From Kitasatospora sp. MAP12-44 (lineage in GTDB: Bacteria; Actinomycetota; Actinomycetes; Streptomycetales; Streptomycetaceae): a stretch of DNA of 64,000 nt. Below are positions 8,848 to 17,033 of the stretch, piece after piece; position 1 is the stretch's first letter; each line of letters starts with the position of its first letter. Below the pieces are notes generated by a model. The model did no database searches. It had not been told where the DNA came from and was given only the letters and a program-made list of their open reading frames with translations. The stretch covers positions 2,666,001 to 2,730,000 of the forward strand of contig NZ_JARZAE010000004.1 of assembly GCF_029892095.1 (NCBI RefSeq), read 5' to 3'. The position numbers and the translations under genes were made by a program.

Positions 8848-9452
8848 CAGTACCGCAGGGCGACGTCCACCGAGGCGGTCACCGGACCGGTGAGGGAGCG
8901 GTTGCTGCGGGCGGTGGCGTGGGCGGTCTGGCCGGCGGCGAGGGTGGGGATGTTGACCACCACGGCGTCGACCACGGAGTCGGAGGAGTCCTTGAAGGTG
9001 ATCTCGACCGTGTAGCGGTTGGAGTCGGTCTGGTGGTTGGTGACGGCCACCGGGACCTCGCTGCGGCCGTCGGAGGCGGTGAGCACCGAGCCGAGGGTGA
9101 CGTCGCCGGAGGCGTCGAAGCCGCCCTGGATGCCCGCCACCGCCGAGGAGGCGGCCGCCTGCGCGGAGGCCGCCGCCGCGGCCGCCTCGGAGCTGAGCCC
9201 GCTCGCCGCTGAGGCCCCGGCGGAGGCGGCCTGCGAGGCCAGCGACTGGGCGGCGGACTGCGCGGCGGAGGCCAGCGACTGGGCCACGGCACCGGCCGAG
9301 GACGCTGCCGAGGACGCCGTGCTGCTGGCGCTGGAGGAGCAACCGGCCGCGCCCGCCGCCCCCAGCAGCGTCACCCCGGCCAGCAGTGCGGCGGAGGTAC
9401 GGGGACGGCGAGCGGCGCGGCGGTGAGCGGCGCGGGGCGACTGGCGGACCAT
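8847..9452 (-). CDS. Putative lipoprotein with Ala/Ser-rich stalk
   Basis: 201-residue surface lipoprotein of unknown role. The N-terminus is basic (HRRAARRPR), then hydrophobic, and ends in a lipobox (LGAAGAAGC, Cys near residue 38). A long low-complexity Ala/Ser region with heptad-like ASAAQS/ASQAAS units (about 40-105) looks like a stalk or coiled coil. The C-terminal 90 residues resemble the FxLYD-type beta-sandwich (YTVEITFKDSSDSVVDA). The start at 9452 is chosen for the GGGAAGAGG site upstream; the frame remains open far upstream but without coding character. Confidence 0.75.
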   Translation of the reverse strand: MVRQSPRAAHRRAARRPRTSAALLAGVTLLGAAGAAGCSSSASSTASSAASSAGAVAQSLASAAQSAAQSLASQAASAGASAASGLSSEAAAAAASAQAAASSAVAGIQGGFDASGDVTLGSVLTASDGRSEVPVAVTNHQTDSNRYTVEITFKDSSDSVVDAVVVNIPTLAAGQTAHATARSNRSLTGPVTASVDVALRY

Positions 9453-9553
9453 GAGCGGCCTCTTCCCTGGGATGCGGCGGAGATCCCCCTCACCCTTCGT
9501 CAGGTGCGGGGGCGCCGCCAGCCCGGCCGGGCATCCGAGGTACGCACTACGCA

Positions 9554-10465
9554 CTACATGCTGAGGTAGACCGCGCTGCCGATGCCCATGACCATGCAGT
9601 AGATCGCGAACGGCGTCAGGCTGCGGGTCTCGAAGTACTTGGTGAGGAAGCGCACCGACACATAGCCGGCGACGAAGGCCGCCAGGCAGCCGGCGGCCAG
9701 CGGGCCGCGGATGCCGGCGTTCTCGGGCTTGAGCAGCTCGGGCGCCTTGAGCACCGAGGCAGCCAGGATGACGGGCGTGGCCAGCAGGAACGAGAAGCGC
9801 GCGGCGTCCTCGTGGTTGAGCCCGCGCAGGATGCCGGTGCTCATGGTGACGCCGGAGCGGCTGATGCCCGGGAGCAGGGCCAGGATCTGCGCGGACCCGA
9901 TCCACATGCCCTGGCGCAGGCTCAGCTGCGCGAGCCGCTGGTCGGACTCGATGGCCGGGTCCAGGCCCGGGGTGTGCTCAACGTGCTGGCCGGCCCGCCG
10001 GCGCCCGCCGCCGCCGCGGCGCAGTCGGTCGGCGCCCAGCAACACGAAGCCGTTGAGGGCCAGGAAGATCGCGGCCGGAAGCGGCTTGCCGAGCGCGGCC
10101 GTCAGGGCCTTCTCAGCGACCAGGCCGGCGATGCCGACCGGGATGGTGCCGACGATCAGCAGCCAGGCGAGCTTCTGGTTGACCGTCTCGATCCGGCGCT
10201 CGCGTATGGAGGTGTAGAGCCCGTTGACCACCCGGACCCAGTCCTTGCGGAAGAAGACCACCAGCGCCAGCGCGGTCGCCAGGTGCAGGCCCACCAGCAC
10301 GGCGAGGTACGGGGAGTTGGGGACCGTCATGTCGAGGTCGTGGTGGACCCCGCCGCCTATCAGGGCGGGTATCAGGATGCTGTGCCCCAGGCTGGAGACC
10401 GGGAAGAGCTCGGTGACACCTTGCAGCAGTCCCACGCCGATGGATTCCGGGTAGGTCAGGGACAT
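9554..10465 (-). CDS. uppP: Undecaprenyl-diphosphate phosphatase (UppP/BacA)
   Basis: Polytopic membrane enzyme of 303 residues that dephosphorylates undecaprenyl pyrophosphate to recycle the lipid carrier for peptidoglycan and wall polymers; raised dosage gives bacitracin resistance. Family signatures are present: an N-terminal GVTELFPVSSLGHSIL segment and the second conserved loop PGISRSGVTM near residue 200. The inserted loop after LGADRLRRGGGG is a variable region. Monocistronic by position. Confidence 0.95.
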   Translation of the reverse strand: MSLTYPESIGVGLLQGVTELFPVSSLGHSILIPALIGGGVHHDLDMTVPNSPYLAVLVGLHLATALALVVFFRKDWVRVVNGLYTSIRERRIETVNQKLAWLLIVGTIPVGIAGLVAEKALTAALGKPLPAAIFLALNGFVLLGADRLRRGGGGRRRAGQHVEHTPGLDPAIESDQRLAQLSLRQGMWIGSAQILALLPGISRSGVTMSTGILRGLNHEDAARFSFLLATPVILAASVLKAPELLKPENAGIRGPLAAGCLAAFVAGYVSVRFLTKYFETRSLTPFAIYCMVMGIGSAVYLSM

Positions 10466-10540
10466 CGCACACCTTCAGCTCTGCGGTACGGGTCTCGACG
10501 GAAGGTCACAGCGTACCGAGGTGTGTCGACGCAAACCTCA

Positions 10541-10596
10541 GGCCCCTGCCAGCGAGAACGTACTACAGATCTGTAGACGCTCGTTGGTCAGGGGCC
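10541..10596. promoter_or_regulatory. Nested inverted repeat upstream of uppP
   Basis: Outer arms GGCCCCTG/CAGGGGCC enclose a further imperfect stem and a perfect 14-bp palindrome CTACAGATCTGTAG (10563-10576). It lies between uppP (start at 10465, reading left) and the 3' end of doxX. It could be the doxX terminator, an operator of uppP, or both. Confidence 0.5.
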
Positions 10597-10653
10597 GGAA
10601 TTCCGGGAATTCATCTACCGGTCACTCAGACCGGTCGGTCCCGCGGATTCTCG

Positions 10654-11208
10654 TCACTCGGGCTCGTCGGTCATCGAGGCCGCCGCCGCCTGCCTCGCCG
10701 CCTCCTTGACGGCCTGCTGGCGCTTGCACACCACCTGGACGGCGCCGCCCGCGCTGAGGGCGAAGGCGGCCAGGTCGAGCCAGGGCCGGTCGAGCCGGTA
10801 GCCGGTGACCGCGTCCAGCGAGTAGCAGCCGGCGCCGGCCAGGCCGAGCGCCAGCCCGCAGGCGCCGAGCACCGCCGGGTACTCGTAGCCGCCCTTGGTG
10901 ACGAAGAAGCCGTGCGGGAAGTGCACCGCGATCGCGCCGGCCATCGTGCCGGCCACGATCGCGCCGGCGGCGGGGGTCGCCAGGCCGGCGATCAGCAGCG
11001 CGCCGCCGCCCGCCTCGCCGAGGCCGGCCGCCAGCGCGCTCTGCCCCCCGGGCTTGAACCCCATCTTCTCCATGGCCTGCGCGGTGCCCTCCAGACCACC
11101 GCCGCCGAACCAGCCGAAGAGCTTCTGCGTGCCGTGCGCGAAGAGCACCCCGCCGACGGCGGCGCGCAGGGCGAGCAGTCCCAGGTCCTTGCGGTTGACG
11201 CAGCCCAT
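10654..11208 (-). CDS. DoxX family membrane protein
   Basis: 184-residue membrane protein with four hydrophobic segments and the DoxX-family opening LLALRAAVGGVLFAHGTQKLFGWFGG. DoxX proteins are small quinone-pathway or redox-stress membrane proteins of poorly defined function. The C-terminus is a charged tail (KRQQAVKEAARQ). The ATG at 11208 has a purine-rich GAAGAGGA site eight bases upstream. Confidence 0.85.
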   Translation of the reverse strand: MGCVNRKDLGLLALRAAVGGVLFAHGTQKLFGWFGGGGLEGTAQAMEKMGFKPGGQSALAAGLGEAGGGALLIAGLATPAAGAIVAGTMAGAIAVHFPHGFFVTKGGYEYPAVLGACGLALGLAGAGCYSLDAVTGYRLDRPWLDLAAFALSAGGAVQVVCKRQQAVKEAARQAAAASMTDEPE

Positions 11209-11368
11209 GATGTCCTCTTCTCTCCTGACCCCCGTGCGCCTCCATCCCAGCCGACCGCTCCCCGGTCCTCGACCGGGGCAGGCCATCCGAGGGACATCCG
11301 AGGGACAACGGCGGGCGAGCCGAGCGGGCGAGCGGGGCGCGACCGGGGGGCTCGCCCATGCTGAGGGG

Positions 11369-12010
11369 ATGTCCGTCTTCAACCTGAGCAGCGCGTTCGT
11401 CACCTTCTTCGCCGTGGTCGGTCCGCCGAAGGTGCTGCTGGCCTACGCCCAGCTCAGCCGGGACCGCAGCCTCAACGCGATGCGCCGGCTGACCGTGATC
11501 AGCTCACTGCTGGCGGCGCTGGTCGGCACGATGATGGCCTTCAGCGCCGACGCGGTGACCTCGTTCTTCCACGTCAGCGACGAGGCGCTGCAGCTGGCCG
11601 GCGGTGTGATCTTCTCCATCTACGCCATCGCCCTGGTGCTGGGCCTGCACCTGGGCGGGAGCGGCGAGGACGACACCGACCGGCTGTCCAGCCCGCTGGC
11701 GGAGGGCGTGCGCGAGCTGCTGCTGCCGTACGTGGCCAGCCCGCTGGCGATGACGGCGGTGCTGGTGGAGTCGCTCGCCAAGGACACCTGGGGCTGGCGC
11801 ACCACGATCGCCAGCGCCTACCTCGCGGTGGTGGTGATCAACGCGCTCTGCGTGCTGGTGCTCGCCCCGCTGCTGCGCCGGACCCATCAGACCTCGTTGG
11901 AGGTGCTGTCGCGGCTGCTCGGCCTGCTGCTGGCGGCGGTCGGCGTGGAGCTCTTCCTGAACGGCCTGGCCGGCCTCGGCGTCCCGGTCCCCGGCGGCTA
12001 CACGCACTGA
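11369..12010 (+). CDS. MarC family membrane protein
   Basis: 213 residues, six predicted membrane segments, with the MarC/UPF0056 opening AFVTFFAVVGPPKVLLAYA and a repeated half containing LLLPYVASPLAMTAVLVE. The family is annotated as putative NAAT-type transporters; the substrate is unknown and the old link to multidrug resistance is not supported. Start chosen at ATG 11369 with a GAGGGG site directly upstream. Confidence 0.8.
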   Translation: MSVFNLSSAFVTFFAVVGPPKVLLAYAQLSRDRSLNAMRRLTVISSLLAALVGTMMAFSADAVTSFFHVSDEALQLAGGVIFSIYAIALVLGLHLGGSGEDDTDRLSSPLAEGVRELLLPYVASPLAMTAVLVESLAKDTWGWRTTIASAYLAVVVINALCVLVLAPLLRRTHQTSLEVLSRLLGLLLAAVGVELFLNGLAGLGVPVPGGYTH

Positions 12011-12031
12011 GCCGCTGGTCAGGGCCGATGG

Positions 12032-12466
12032 TCAGGGCGGCGTCACCGGGCGCCAGGGCACCGGGCTGGAGAGGATCATCGAGCTGGCGGGCTGGCCGTA
12101 GCCGGCCAGCCGGTCGATCAGGGCCTCGAAGTCGGCCATCGTCGGCACCGCGACCAGCAGCGCGCAGCAGGCGCCGCCGGTGACCCGGTGCAGCTGGAGC
12201 ACCTCGGGCCACTGGGCCACGGCGGGGTCGCGCAGCACGCAGCGCGGGCCGTAGCACTGGATCTGCACCAGGGCGGTGACCGGCAGGCCGCTGCGGGCCA
12301 GGTCGACATGGGCGTGGTAGCCGCTGATCACGCCGTCCGCCTCCAGTCGGCGCACGCGCTCGGCGACGGCGGGCGGCGAGAGGCTGACCCGGCGGGACAG
12401 CTCGTTGTAGGAGAGCCGGGCGTCCTGCTGGAGCTCGGCCAGCAGGCGGCGGTCGACGGCGTCCAT
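12032..12466 (-). CDS. Lrp/AsnC family regulator, probable kyn regulator
   Basis: 144-residue feast/famine regulator. N-terminal helix-turn-helix (LSYNELSRRVSLSPPAVAERVRRLE) followed by an effector-binding RAM domain (about residues 62-140). It is divergent from the kynA-like gene with about 195 bp between starts; AsnC-type regulators control kynurenine-pathway operons in other bacteria (for example KynR in Pseudomonas), so an amino-acid-responsive role on kynA/kynU is a reasonable inference. Confidence 0.88.
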   Translation of the reverse strand: MDAVDRRLLAELQQDARLSYNELSRRVSLSPPAVAERVRRLEADGVISGYHAHVDLARSGLPVTALVQIQCYGPRCVLRDPAVAQWPEVLQLHRVTGGACCALLVAVPTMADFEALIDRLAGYGQPASSMILSSPVPWRPVTPP

Positions 12467-12488
12467 GGCTGCTCCGGTGGTTCAGGGT

Positions 12489-12512
12489 GGTTCTGGTTCT
12501 GGTTCTGGTTCT
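12489..12512. repeat. Hexanucleotide tandem repeat (GGTTCT x4) in the 5' leader of the AsnC regulator
   Basis: Four exact GGTTCT units plus a partial fifth lie 23 bp upstream of the regulator's ATG, that is in its leader or promoter. Confidence 0.85.
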
Positions 12513-12661
12513 GGTCGCACGGTAATCGCATGGCAGGCCGGATCGGGGAAAGACCTTTTGAATGGAAGGCGATGCCTCTGATCGGGTGGCCGCCGCCCCT
12601 TCAGCAGGAAGGACGACCCGCCGCACAATAGTCCGCATCAGCCACCAGGAGGAACAAGGCC

Positions 12662-13513
12662 ATGGGTCAGCACACCGTCAGCACACCCAAGCTGGCGTTC
12701 GACCTGGAGGGCCCCGGCTCCGGCCCCGGCCCCGAGGACACCGGCGCCACGCCGTACGAGCGCTACGCCCGGCTCGACGTCCTGCACACCCTGCAGCAGC
12801 CGCGCAGCAAGGTCGACGCCGAGCTGTCGTTCATCATCACCACCCAGGTGATGGAGCTGCTCTTCGACCTGCTGCGGCACGAGTGGACCCGTGCCCAGCA
12901 CGCCCTGCGCGAGGACGACCTGACCGCCGCGCTGGCCGCGCTGCGGCGCGGCACGCACGTCCAGGACGTGCTGAACAACTCCTGGGACCTGCTGGCCACG
13001 CTCACCCCGGTGGAGTTCAGCGCCTTCCGGCCGGTGCTCGGCGAGGCCTCCGGCTTCCAGTCCTCAGCCTTCCTGCAGCTGGAGTTCCTGCTGGGCAACA
13101 AGGCCGAGCGGCTGCTGGAGATGTACCAGGGCAGCGCCGCCACCCACCAGGAGCTGGCCGCCGCGCTGCGCGGCGCGAGCCTGTACGACGACGTGCTGAT
13201 GCTGCTGGCCCGGCGCGGTCTGGCGGTGGACGGCACGCCGAGCACCGCGCGCTACCGGGCGGACCCGGCCGTCGAGGAGGCCTGGCGGGCGGTCTACACC
13301 GATCCCGCGCTGGCCGACCTGGCGGCGCTGGCCGAGGTGCTGCTGGACACCGCCGAGCGCGTCAGCCGCTGGCGCCAGCGCCACTACGCCTCGGTGAAGC
13401 GCTCGATGGGCGCCAAGCCCGGCACCGGCGGTTCCAGCGGCCTGAGTTGGCTGAAGGCCGCCGCCGACCAGGACATCTTTCCCGAACTGTGGTCCGTGCG
13501 AGGAGCATTTTGA
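12662..13513 (+). CDS. kynA: Tryptophan 2,3-dioxygenase family protein (divergent active site)
   Basis: 283-residue haem enzyme family that opens the tryptophan indole ring to N-formylkynurenine. The fold-defining stretches are present: ASGFQSSAFLQLEFLLGN, and RHYASVKRSMG followed by GTGGSSG, which carries the proximal haem His. Two residues expected from characterised TDOs differ: the distal His of the FI(I/V)xHQ motif is Thr here (FIITTQVMELL), and the substrate-carboxylate Arg before LEF is Leu. It may be a low-activity or altered-substrate member. Its natural partner kynU lies downstream of the inserted tnpB element. The stop codon lies at the element junction. Confidence 0.8.
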   Translation: MGQHTVSTPKLAFDLEGPGSGPGPEDTGATPYERYARLDVLHTLQQPRSKVDAELSFIITTQVMELLFDLLRHEWTRAQHALREDDLTAALAALRRGTHVQDVLNNSWDLLATLTPVEFSAFRPVLGEASGFQSSAFLQLEFLLGNKAERLLEMYQGSAATHQELAAALRGASLYDDVLMLLARRGLAVDGTPSTARYRADPAVEEAWRAVYTDPALADLAALAEVLLDTAERVSRWRQRHYASVKRSMGAKPGTGGSSGLSWLKAAADQDIFPELWSVRGAF

Positions 13514-13660
13514 CTTCTCCCCCTCGTAAGCGAGGAGGATTCCCCTCAACCTTGGGTTGAGCGCCGCTTGCGCGGCGACGCCTCACGGCGTGGGTGTTCC
13601 TGTTTCATCGGCGACAACACCAGGGAGGACCCTGAGTGGTTTACGTCACCTCCGCAGGCA
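13510..13660 (-). ncRNA. Candidate omega-RNA (reRNA) region of the tnpB element
   Basis: In characterised TnpB systems the guide RNA derives from the tnpB 3' end and adjoining transposon end, with the guide read from flanking DNA. By position this RNA would overlap the tnpB C-terminal codons and the two hairpins at 13522-13560, and its guide would be antisense to the last bases of kynA. Inferred from family knowledge and hairpins only. Confidence 0.3.
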
Positions 13661-14823
13661 TCGCCGGGGTTTCCCCTGGCTGCGGCTCGACCAGCCGCAA
13701 GGATGTTCTTCGCCGCGTTCACGTCCCGGTCGTGCCGGGTGCGGCAGGTGGGGCACGTCCAGTGCCGGGTGCTCAGGGACAGCTCCTTGAGGAGGTGTCC
13801 GCAGTGGGAGCAGGTCTTGGAGCTGGGGTGCCAGCGGTTGATCACCACGAGTGTGCGGCCCCACTTGGCGGCCTTGTACTCCAGCATCGAGCAGAACTCG
13901 CCCATGCCGGTGTCGGCGACGGACCGGTTCAGGCCGCGCTTTTGCGCGACGTTGCGGCCCGGCTTCTCGATGGTGCCGGACGCGGACGCCATCATGCCCT
14001 TGACGTTGAGGTCTTCGATGGCGATCAGGTCATGGTCGCGGACGATGTTCGTGCTGACGCGGTGGAGGAAGTCCCGGCGGGCGTTGCCCGCCTTGCGGTA
14101 GGCGCGGGCGATCTTCGCCTTGGCCTTGCGCCGGTTCATGCTGCCCCGCTCGCAGCGCGCCATGCGCCGCTGGTAGCGGGCGAGCTGCTTGGCCTTGGAC
14201 TGCAGGTGCTTGGGGTTGGCGATCCTCTCGCCGTCGCTGGTCACGGCGAAGTCCTTCACCCCGAGGTCGATCCCGACCTCCGCGCCGGTGGCCGACAGGG
14301 GTTCGGGGTCGTCGGTGTCGATGGCGAAGGTCACGTACCAGCGGCCGTCCGGCTCCCGCGAGACCACCACCATCGTCGGGTTCAGCTCGGCCAGGTCCGC
14401 ATCGGCCCACGACCACACGAGCTCCAGCGGAGTCGCGGTCTTCGCGAGCTTCAGTCTGCCCTCGCGCAAGGAGAACGCCGAGCGCGTGTAGTGCGCGGAC
14501 TGTCTTCCGTTGCGGGACTTGTACCGGGGGTACTTCGCCCGACCAGCGAAGAAGTTAGCGAACGCGGTGTGCTGGTGTCTGAGCGTCTGCTGCAACGGCA
14601 CCGACGACACCTCCGACAGGAACGCCAGGTCCTCGGTCTTCTTCCACCCGGTCAGCGCCGCGTCGGTGTCCTTGTAGGAGGTGGACTTCCCCTCGCCGTG
14701 GTAGCGGGTGTGCCGCTCGGCGAGGGTCTTGTTCCACACCAGGCGCACGCAGCCGAACGTGCGGCTGAACACTGCCGCCTGCTCGGTGGTCGGGTATGCC
14801 CGACACTTGTACGCCACTCTCAC
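13546..14823 (-). CDS. tnpB: TnpB, RNA-guided endonuclease of the OrfB/IS1341 family
   Basis: 425 residues. Helix-turn-helix N-terminus (YKCRAYPTTEQAAVFSRTFG), then a RuvC-like nuclease with the three acidic positions visible: GIDLGVKD (Asp), AIEDLNVKGM (Glu) and RDVNAAKNI (Asp). A zinc ribbon between the second and third has CSHCG and CPTC. All catalytic and zinc residues are intact, so the protein should be an active RNA-guided nuclease that favours retention of the element. Length is normal. It interrupts the kynA-kynU pair. Confidence 0.95.
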   Translation of the reverse strand: MRVAYKCRAYPTTEQAAVFSRTFGCVRLVWNKTLAERHTRYHGEGKSTSYKDTDAALTGWKKTEDLAFLSEVSSVPLQQTLRHQHTAFANFFAGRAKYPRYKSRNGRQSAHYTRSAFSLREGRLKLAKTATPLELVWSWADADLAELNPTMVVVSREPDGRWYVTFAIDTDDPEPLSATGAEVGIDLGVKDFAVTSDGERIANPKHLQSKAKQLARYQRRMARCERGSMNRRKAKAKIARAYRKAGNARRDFLHRVSTNIVRDHDLIAIEDLNVKGMMASASGTIEKPGRNVAQKRGLNRSVADTGMGEFCSMLEYKAAKWGRTLVVINRWHPSSKTCSHCGHLLKELSLSTRHWTCPTCRTRHDRDVNAAKNILAAGRAAARGNPGDACGGDVNHSGSSLVLSPMKQEHPRREASPRKRRSTQG

Positions 14824-14978
14824 TGCACTGACGTTACGTCAGCTGACGGCTCGTGTAAAACTGCTGGACCGATCTCAGCGAACCCCAGTTCTCGGGCTGT
14901 CCCACCCCACTGGGCCACCCCTGAAGGGGGCCAAACTCCTCCCCGACCTGATGACCGGGGCACCCTTTGGAGGATCAG

Positions 14979-16205
14979 GTGAACATACCCACCACCCGCG
15001 AGCAGTGTGCGGCCCTGGACGCCGTGGACCCACTGGCGGCCTTCCGCAAGGAGTTCACGCTCCCCGAGGGCGAGATCTACCTGGACGGCAACTCGCTCGG
15101 CGCGCTGCCCGCGCGCACTCCCGAGATCGTCCGGCGCACCGTCGAGGACGAGTGGGGCCAGGGCCTGATCCGCAGCTGGAACGCGGCCGGCTGGACCGAG
15201 TTGCCGCACACCCTGGGCGACCGGATCGCGCCGCTGGTCGGCGCCGGTCCCGGCGAGGTGGTGGTCTGCGACACCACCTCGGTCAACCTGTTCAAGGTGC
15301 TCACCGCCGCACTGCGGCTGCGCCCGGGCCGGCGCACGGTGCTCGGCGAGGAGGCCTCGTTCCCCACCGACCTCTACATCGCGGAGGGCGTCACCGGGCT
15401 CTTCGAGGGCGGGCGCAGCGTGCTGCTGCCCTCGGTGGACGACCTGGACGCGCACCTGGACGACAGCGTCGCGGCGGTCGTCCTGTCGCATGTCGACTAC
15501 CGCACCGGCGTGCTGCTCGACATGGCGGAGATCACCGAGCGGGTGCACCGGGCCGGCGCCCTGATGATCTGGGACGTCTGCCACTCGGTGGGCGCGCTGC
15601 CGATCGAACTCACCGCCTGCGACGTGGACTTCGCGGTCGGCTGCACCTACAAGTACCTGAACGGCGGCCCGTGCGCGCCGGCCTTCCTCTATGCCGCGCC
15701 GCGCCACCACGCCGCCGCCGACCAGCCGTTGACCGGCTGGTTCGGGCACGCCGCGCCGTTCGCCTTCCAGAGCGGCTACCAACCCGCCCAGGGCATCGGG
15801 CAGTTCCTCACCAGCTTCCCCTCGCTGCTGGCACTGGCCGGGCTGCGGGCCTCGCTGGAGATCTGGGAGCAGGTGGACCTGCACGCGGTCCGCGCCAAGA
15901 GCCTGCTGATGTCCGAGCTCTTCATCCAACAGCTGGGCGAGCTGGATATGGTGACGCCTCGTCAGGGTGATCGGCGGGGAAGCCAGGTGGCGATCCGCCA
16001 TGAGGACGGCTTCGCGGTGGTGCAGGCGCTGATCGAGCGCGGCGTGATCGGCGACTTCCGCTCGCCGGACCTGATGCGCTTCGGCTTCACCCCGCTCTAC
16101 CTCTCCTACACCGACGTCTGGGACGCCGCGCAGGCGCTGCGCGAGGTGCTGGCGAGCGGCGAGTGGCAGGCCGAGCGCTTCGCACAGCGCGGCCCGGTGA
16201 CCTGA
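14979..16205 (+). CDS. kynU: Kynureninase
   Basis: PLP-dependent hydrolase of 408 residues that splits kynurenine to anthranilate and alanine (or 3-hydroxykynurenine to 3-hydroxyanthranilate). Recognisable blocks are EIYLDGNSLGALP, the phosphate-binding CDTTSVNLFKV, WDVCHSVGALP with the cofactor Asp, and GCTYKYLNGGPCAPAF with the Schiff-base Lys. GTG at 14979 is preferred because GGAGG lies five bases upstream; the in-frame TTG at 14967 overlaps that site. Downstream of the tnpB element, so it may now depend on a new promoter. Confidence 0.93.
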   Translation: MNIPTTREQCAALDAVDPLAAFRKEFTLPEGEIYLDGNSLGALPARTPEIVRRTVEDEWGQGLIRSWNAAGWTELPHTLGDRIAPLVGAGPGEVVVCDTTSVNLFKVLTAALRLRPGRRTVLGEEASFPTDLYIAEGVTGLFEGGRSVLLPSVDDLDAHLDDSVAAVVLSHVDYRTGVLLDMAEITERVHRAGALMIWDVCHSVGALPIELTACDVDFAVGCTYKYLNGGPCAPAFLYAAPRHHAAADQPLTGWFGHAAPFAFQSGYQPAQGIGQFLTSFPSLLALAGLRASLEIWEQVDLHAVRAKSLLMSELFIQQLGELDMVTPRQGDRRGSQVAIRHEDGFAVVQALIERGVIGDFRSPDLMRFGFTPLYLSYTDVWDAAQALREVLASGEWQAERFAQRGPVT

Positions 16206-16232
16206 GGCCACCGGGCCGGGACCCTGTGAGCG

Positions 16233-16260
16233 GGGGCTCTGTTAGTGGGGCTCTGTTAGT
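16233..16260. repeat. 14-bp tandem duplication (GGGGCTCTGTTAGT x2)
   Basis: Two exact adjacent copies, 16233-16246 and 16247-16260. The right-hand copy supplies the stop codon of the minus-strand remnant described next. Confidence 0.85.
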
Positions 16261-16363
16261 GGTGGCGGCGGCGGCTGAGCAGCAGGGCGGCCGCGCCGCC
16301 GAGCAGCAACACGCCTGCCGCGCCCGTCGCCAGGGCCAGCGGTCGGGGCCGAACAGCCGAGTG
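16256..16363 (-). pseudogene. Remnant: C-terminal membrane anchor of a surface protein
   Basis: A 35-codon minus-strand frame without a start codon encodes LALATGAAGVLLLGGAAAL followed by LLSRRRH and stop, the typical C-terminal transmembrane anchor plus basic tail of actinobacterial cell-surface proteins. An in-frame stop lies directly upstream, so the extracellular part is gone. The rest of 16206-16450 shows no gene. Confidence 0.4.
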
Positions 16364-16450
16364 TTAGCGTGCCTGACGGGTGATTCCCGCCCCGTGATCT
16401 CCCGCGAACTCCCCCCTCCCCCTCACCCCCCGAGAAGGCTGTTGCTCCTC

Positions 16451-16924
16451 ATGGCCAAGTTTCTGCTGAGCCTGCACGTCCTGGTCGCCATCCTGGCCAT
16501 CGGACCGGTGACGGTCGCCGCGAGCATGTTCCCGCGCAAGGCCGAGGCCGCACTCGCGGACGGCGGGGCCGAAGCGGTCGCGTCGGTGCGGCTGCTGCAC
16601 CGGATCACCCAGGTGTACGCCCTGCTCGGGATCGCCGTCCCGGTGCTGGGCGTGGGCCTGGCGCAGGTGATGGGGATCATGGGCCAGGCCTGGCTGATCG
16701 TCTCGATCGCGCTCACCGCGCTGGCCGCTCTGGTGCTGCTGATCCTGGTGCTGCCCCGGCAGGAGGCCGTGGTCGCCGCGCTGGCGGGCGAGGAGGGCGC
16801 GGACAGCGCGTCGGCGCTCGGCGGGCTGAAGCTGCTCACCATGAGCACCGGCGTCTTCTCGCTGCTCTGGGCCGCGGTGACGGTGATGATGGTGATCCGG
16901 CCGGGGTCGACCACCCACGTCTGA
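16451..16924 (+). CDS. Small four-helix membrane protein (DUF2269-like)
   Basis: 157-residue integral membrane protein with four hydrophobic segments (about residues 5-27, 52-75, 78-100 and 125-150). The opening KFLLSLHVLVAILAIGPVT with a membrane-embedded His fits the DUF2269 family of uncharacterised membrane proteins. ATG at 16451 is the first in-frame start in the hydrophobic protein; the upstream frame is not coding. No function can be assigned. Confidence 0.7.
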   Translation: MAKFLLSLHVLVAILAIGPVTVAASMFPRKAEAALADGGAEAVASVRLLHRITQVYALLGIAVPVLGVGLAQVMGIMGQAWLIVSIALTALAALVLLILVLPRQEAVVAALAGEEGADSASALGGLKLLTMSTGVFSLLWAAVTVMMVIRPGSTTHV

Positions 16925-17033
16925 GGCCGGTCGGCGAGTGGTGTGTCGGCGGTCACCATCGCCGGATGTCACACCGGCGGGGGCCGGATACGTCTTGGGC
17001 CTGTCAACGAAGGTTGGACAGGGAGAGACGACG

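Larger units (their letters stand above)
13510..14850 (-). mobile_element. IS200/IS605-group (IS1341-type) tnpB element between kynA and kynU
   Basis: Single-gene element carrying tnpB and no tnpA. The end beyond the tnpB stop contains the hairpin CCTCG-TAAG-CGAGG (13522-13535) and a second small stem TCAAC/GTTGA (13546-13560), as expected for a subterminal transposon end. A stem CTGACG-TTA-CGTCAG (14828-14842) sits just upstream of tnpB and may mark the other end; that boundary is uncertain. Elements of this group leave no target duplication, so ends must be fixed by comparison. Confidence 0.75.

Noticed and set aside
12662..16205. kynA/kynU as part of the biosynthetic cluster
   Set aside because: They lie more than 20 kb from the cluster with unrelated genes between and have their own divergent AsnC regulator; anthranilate is not needed by any recognised cluster enzyme.
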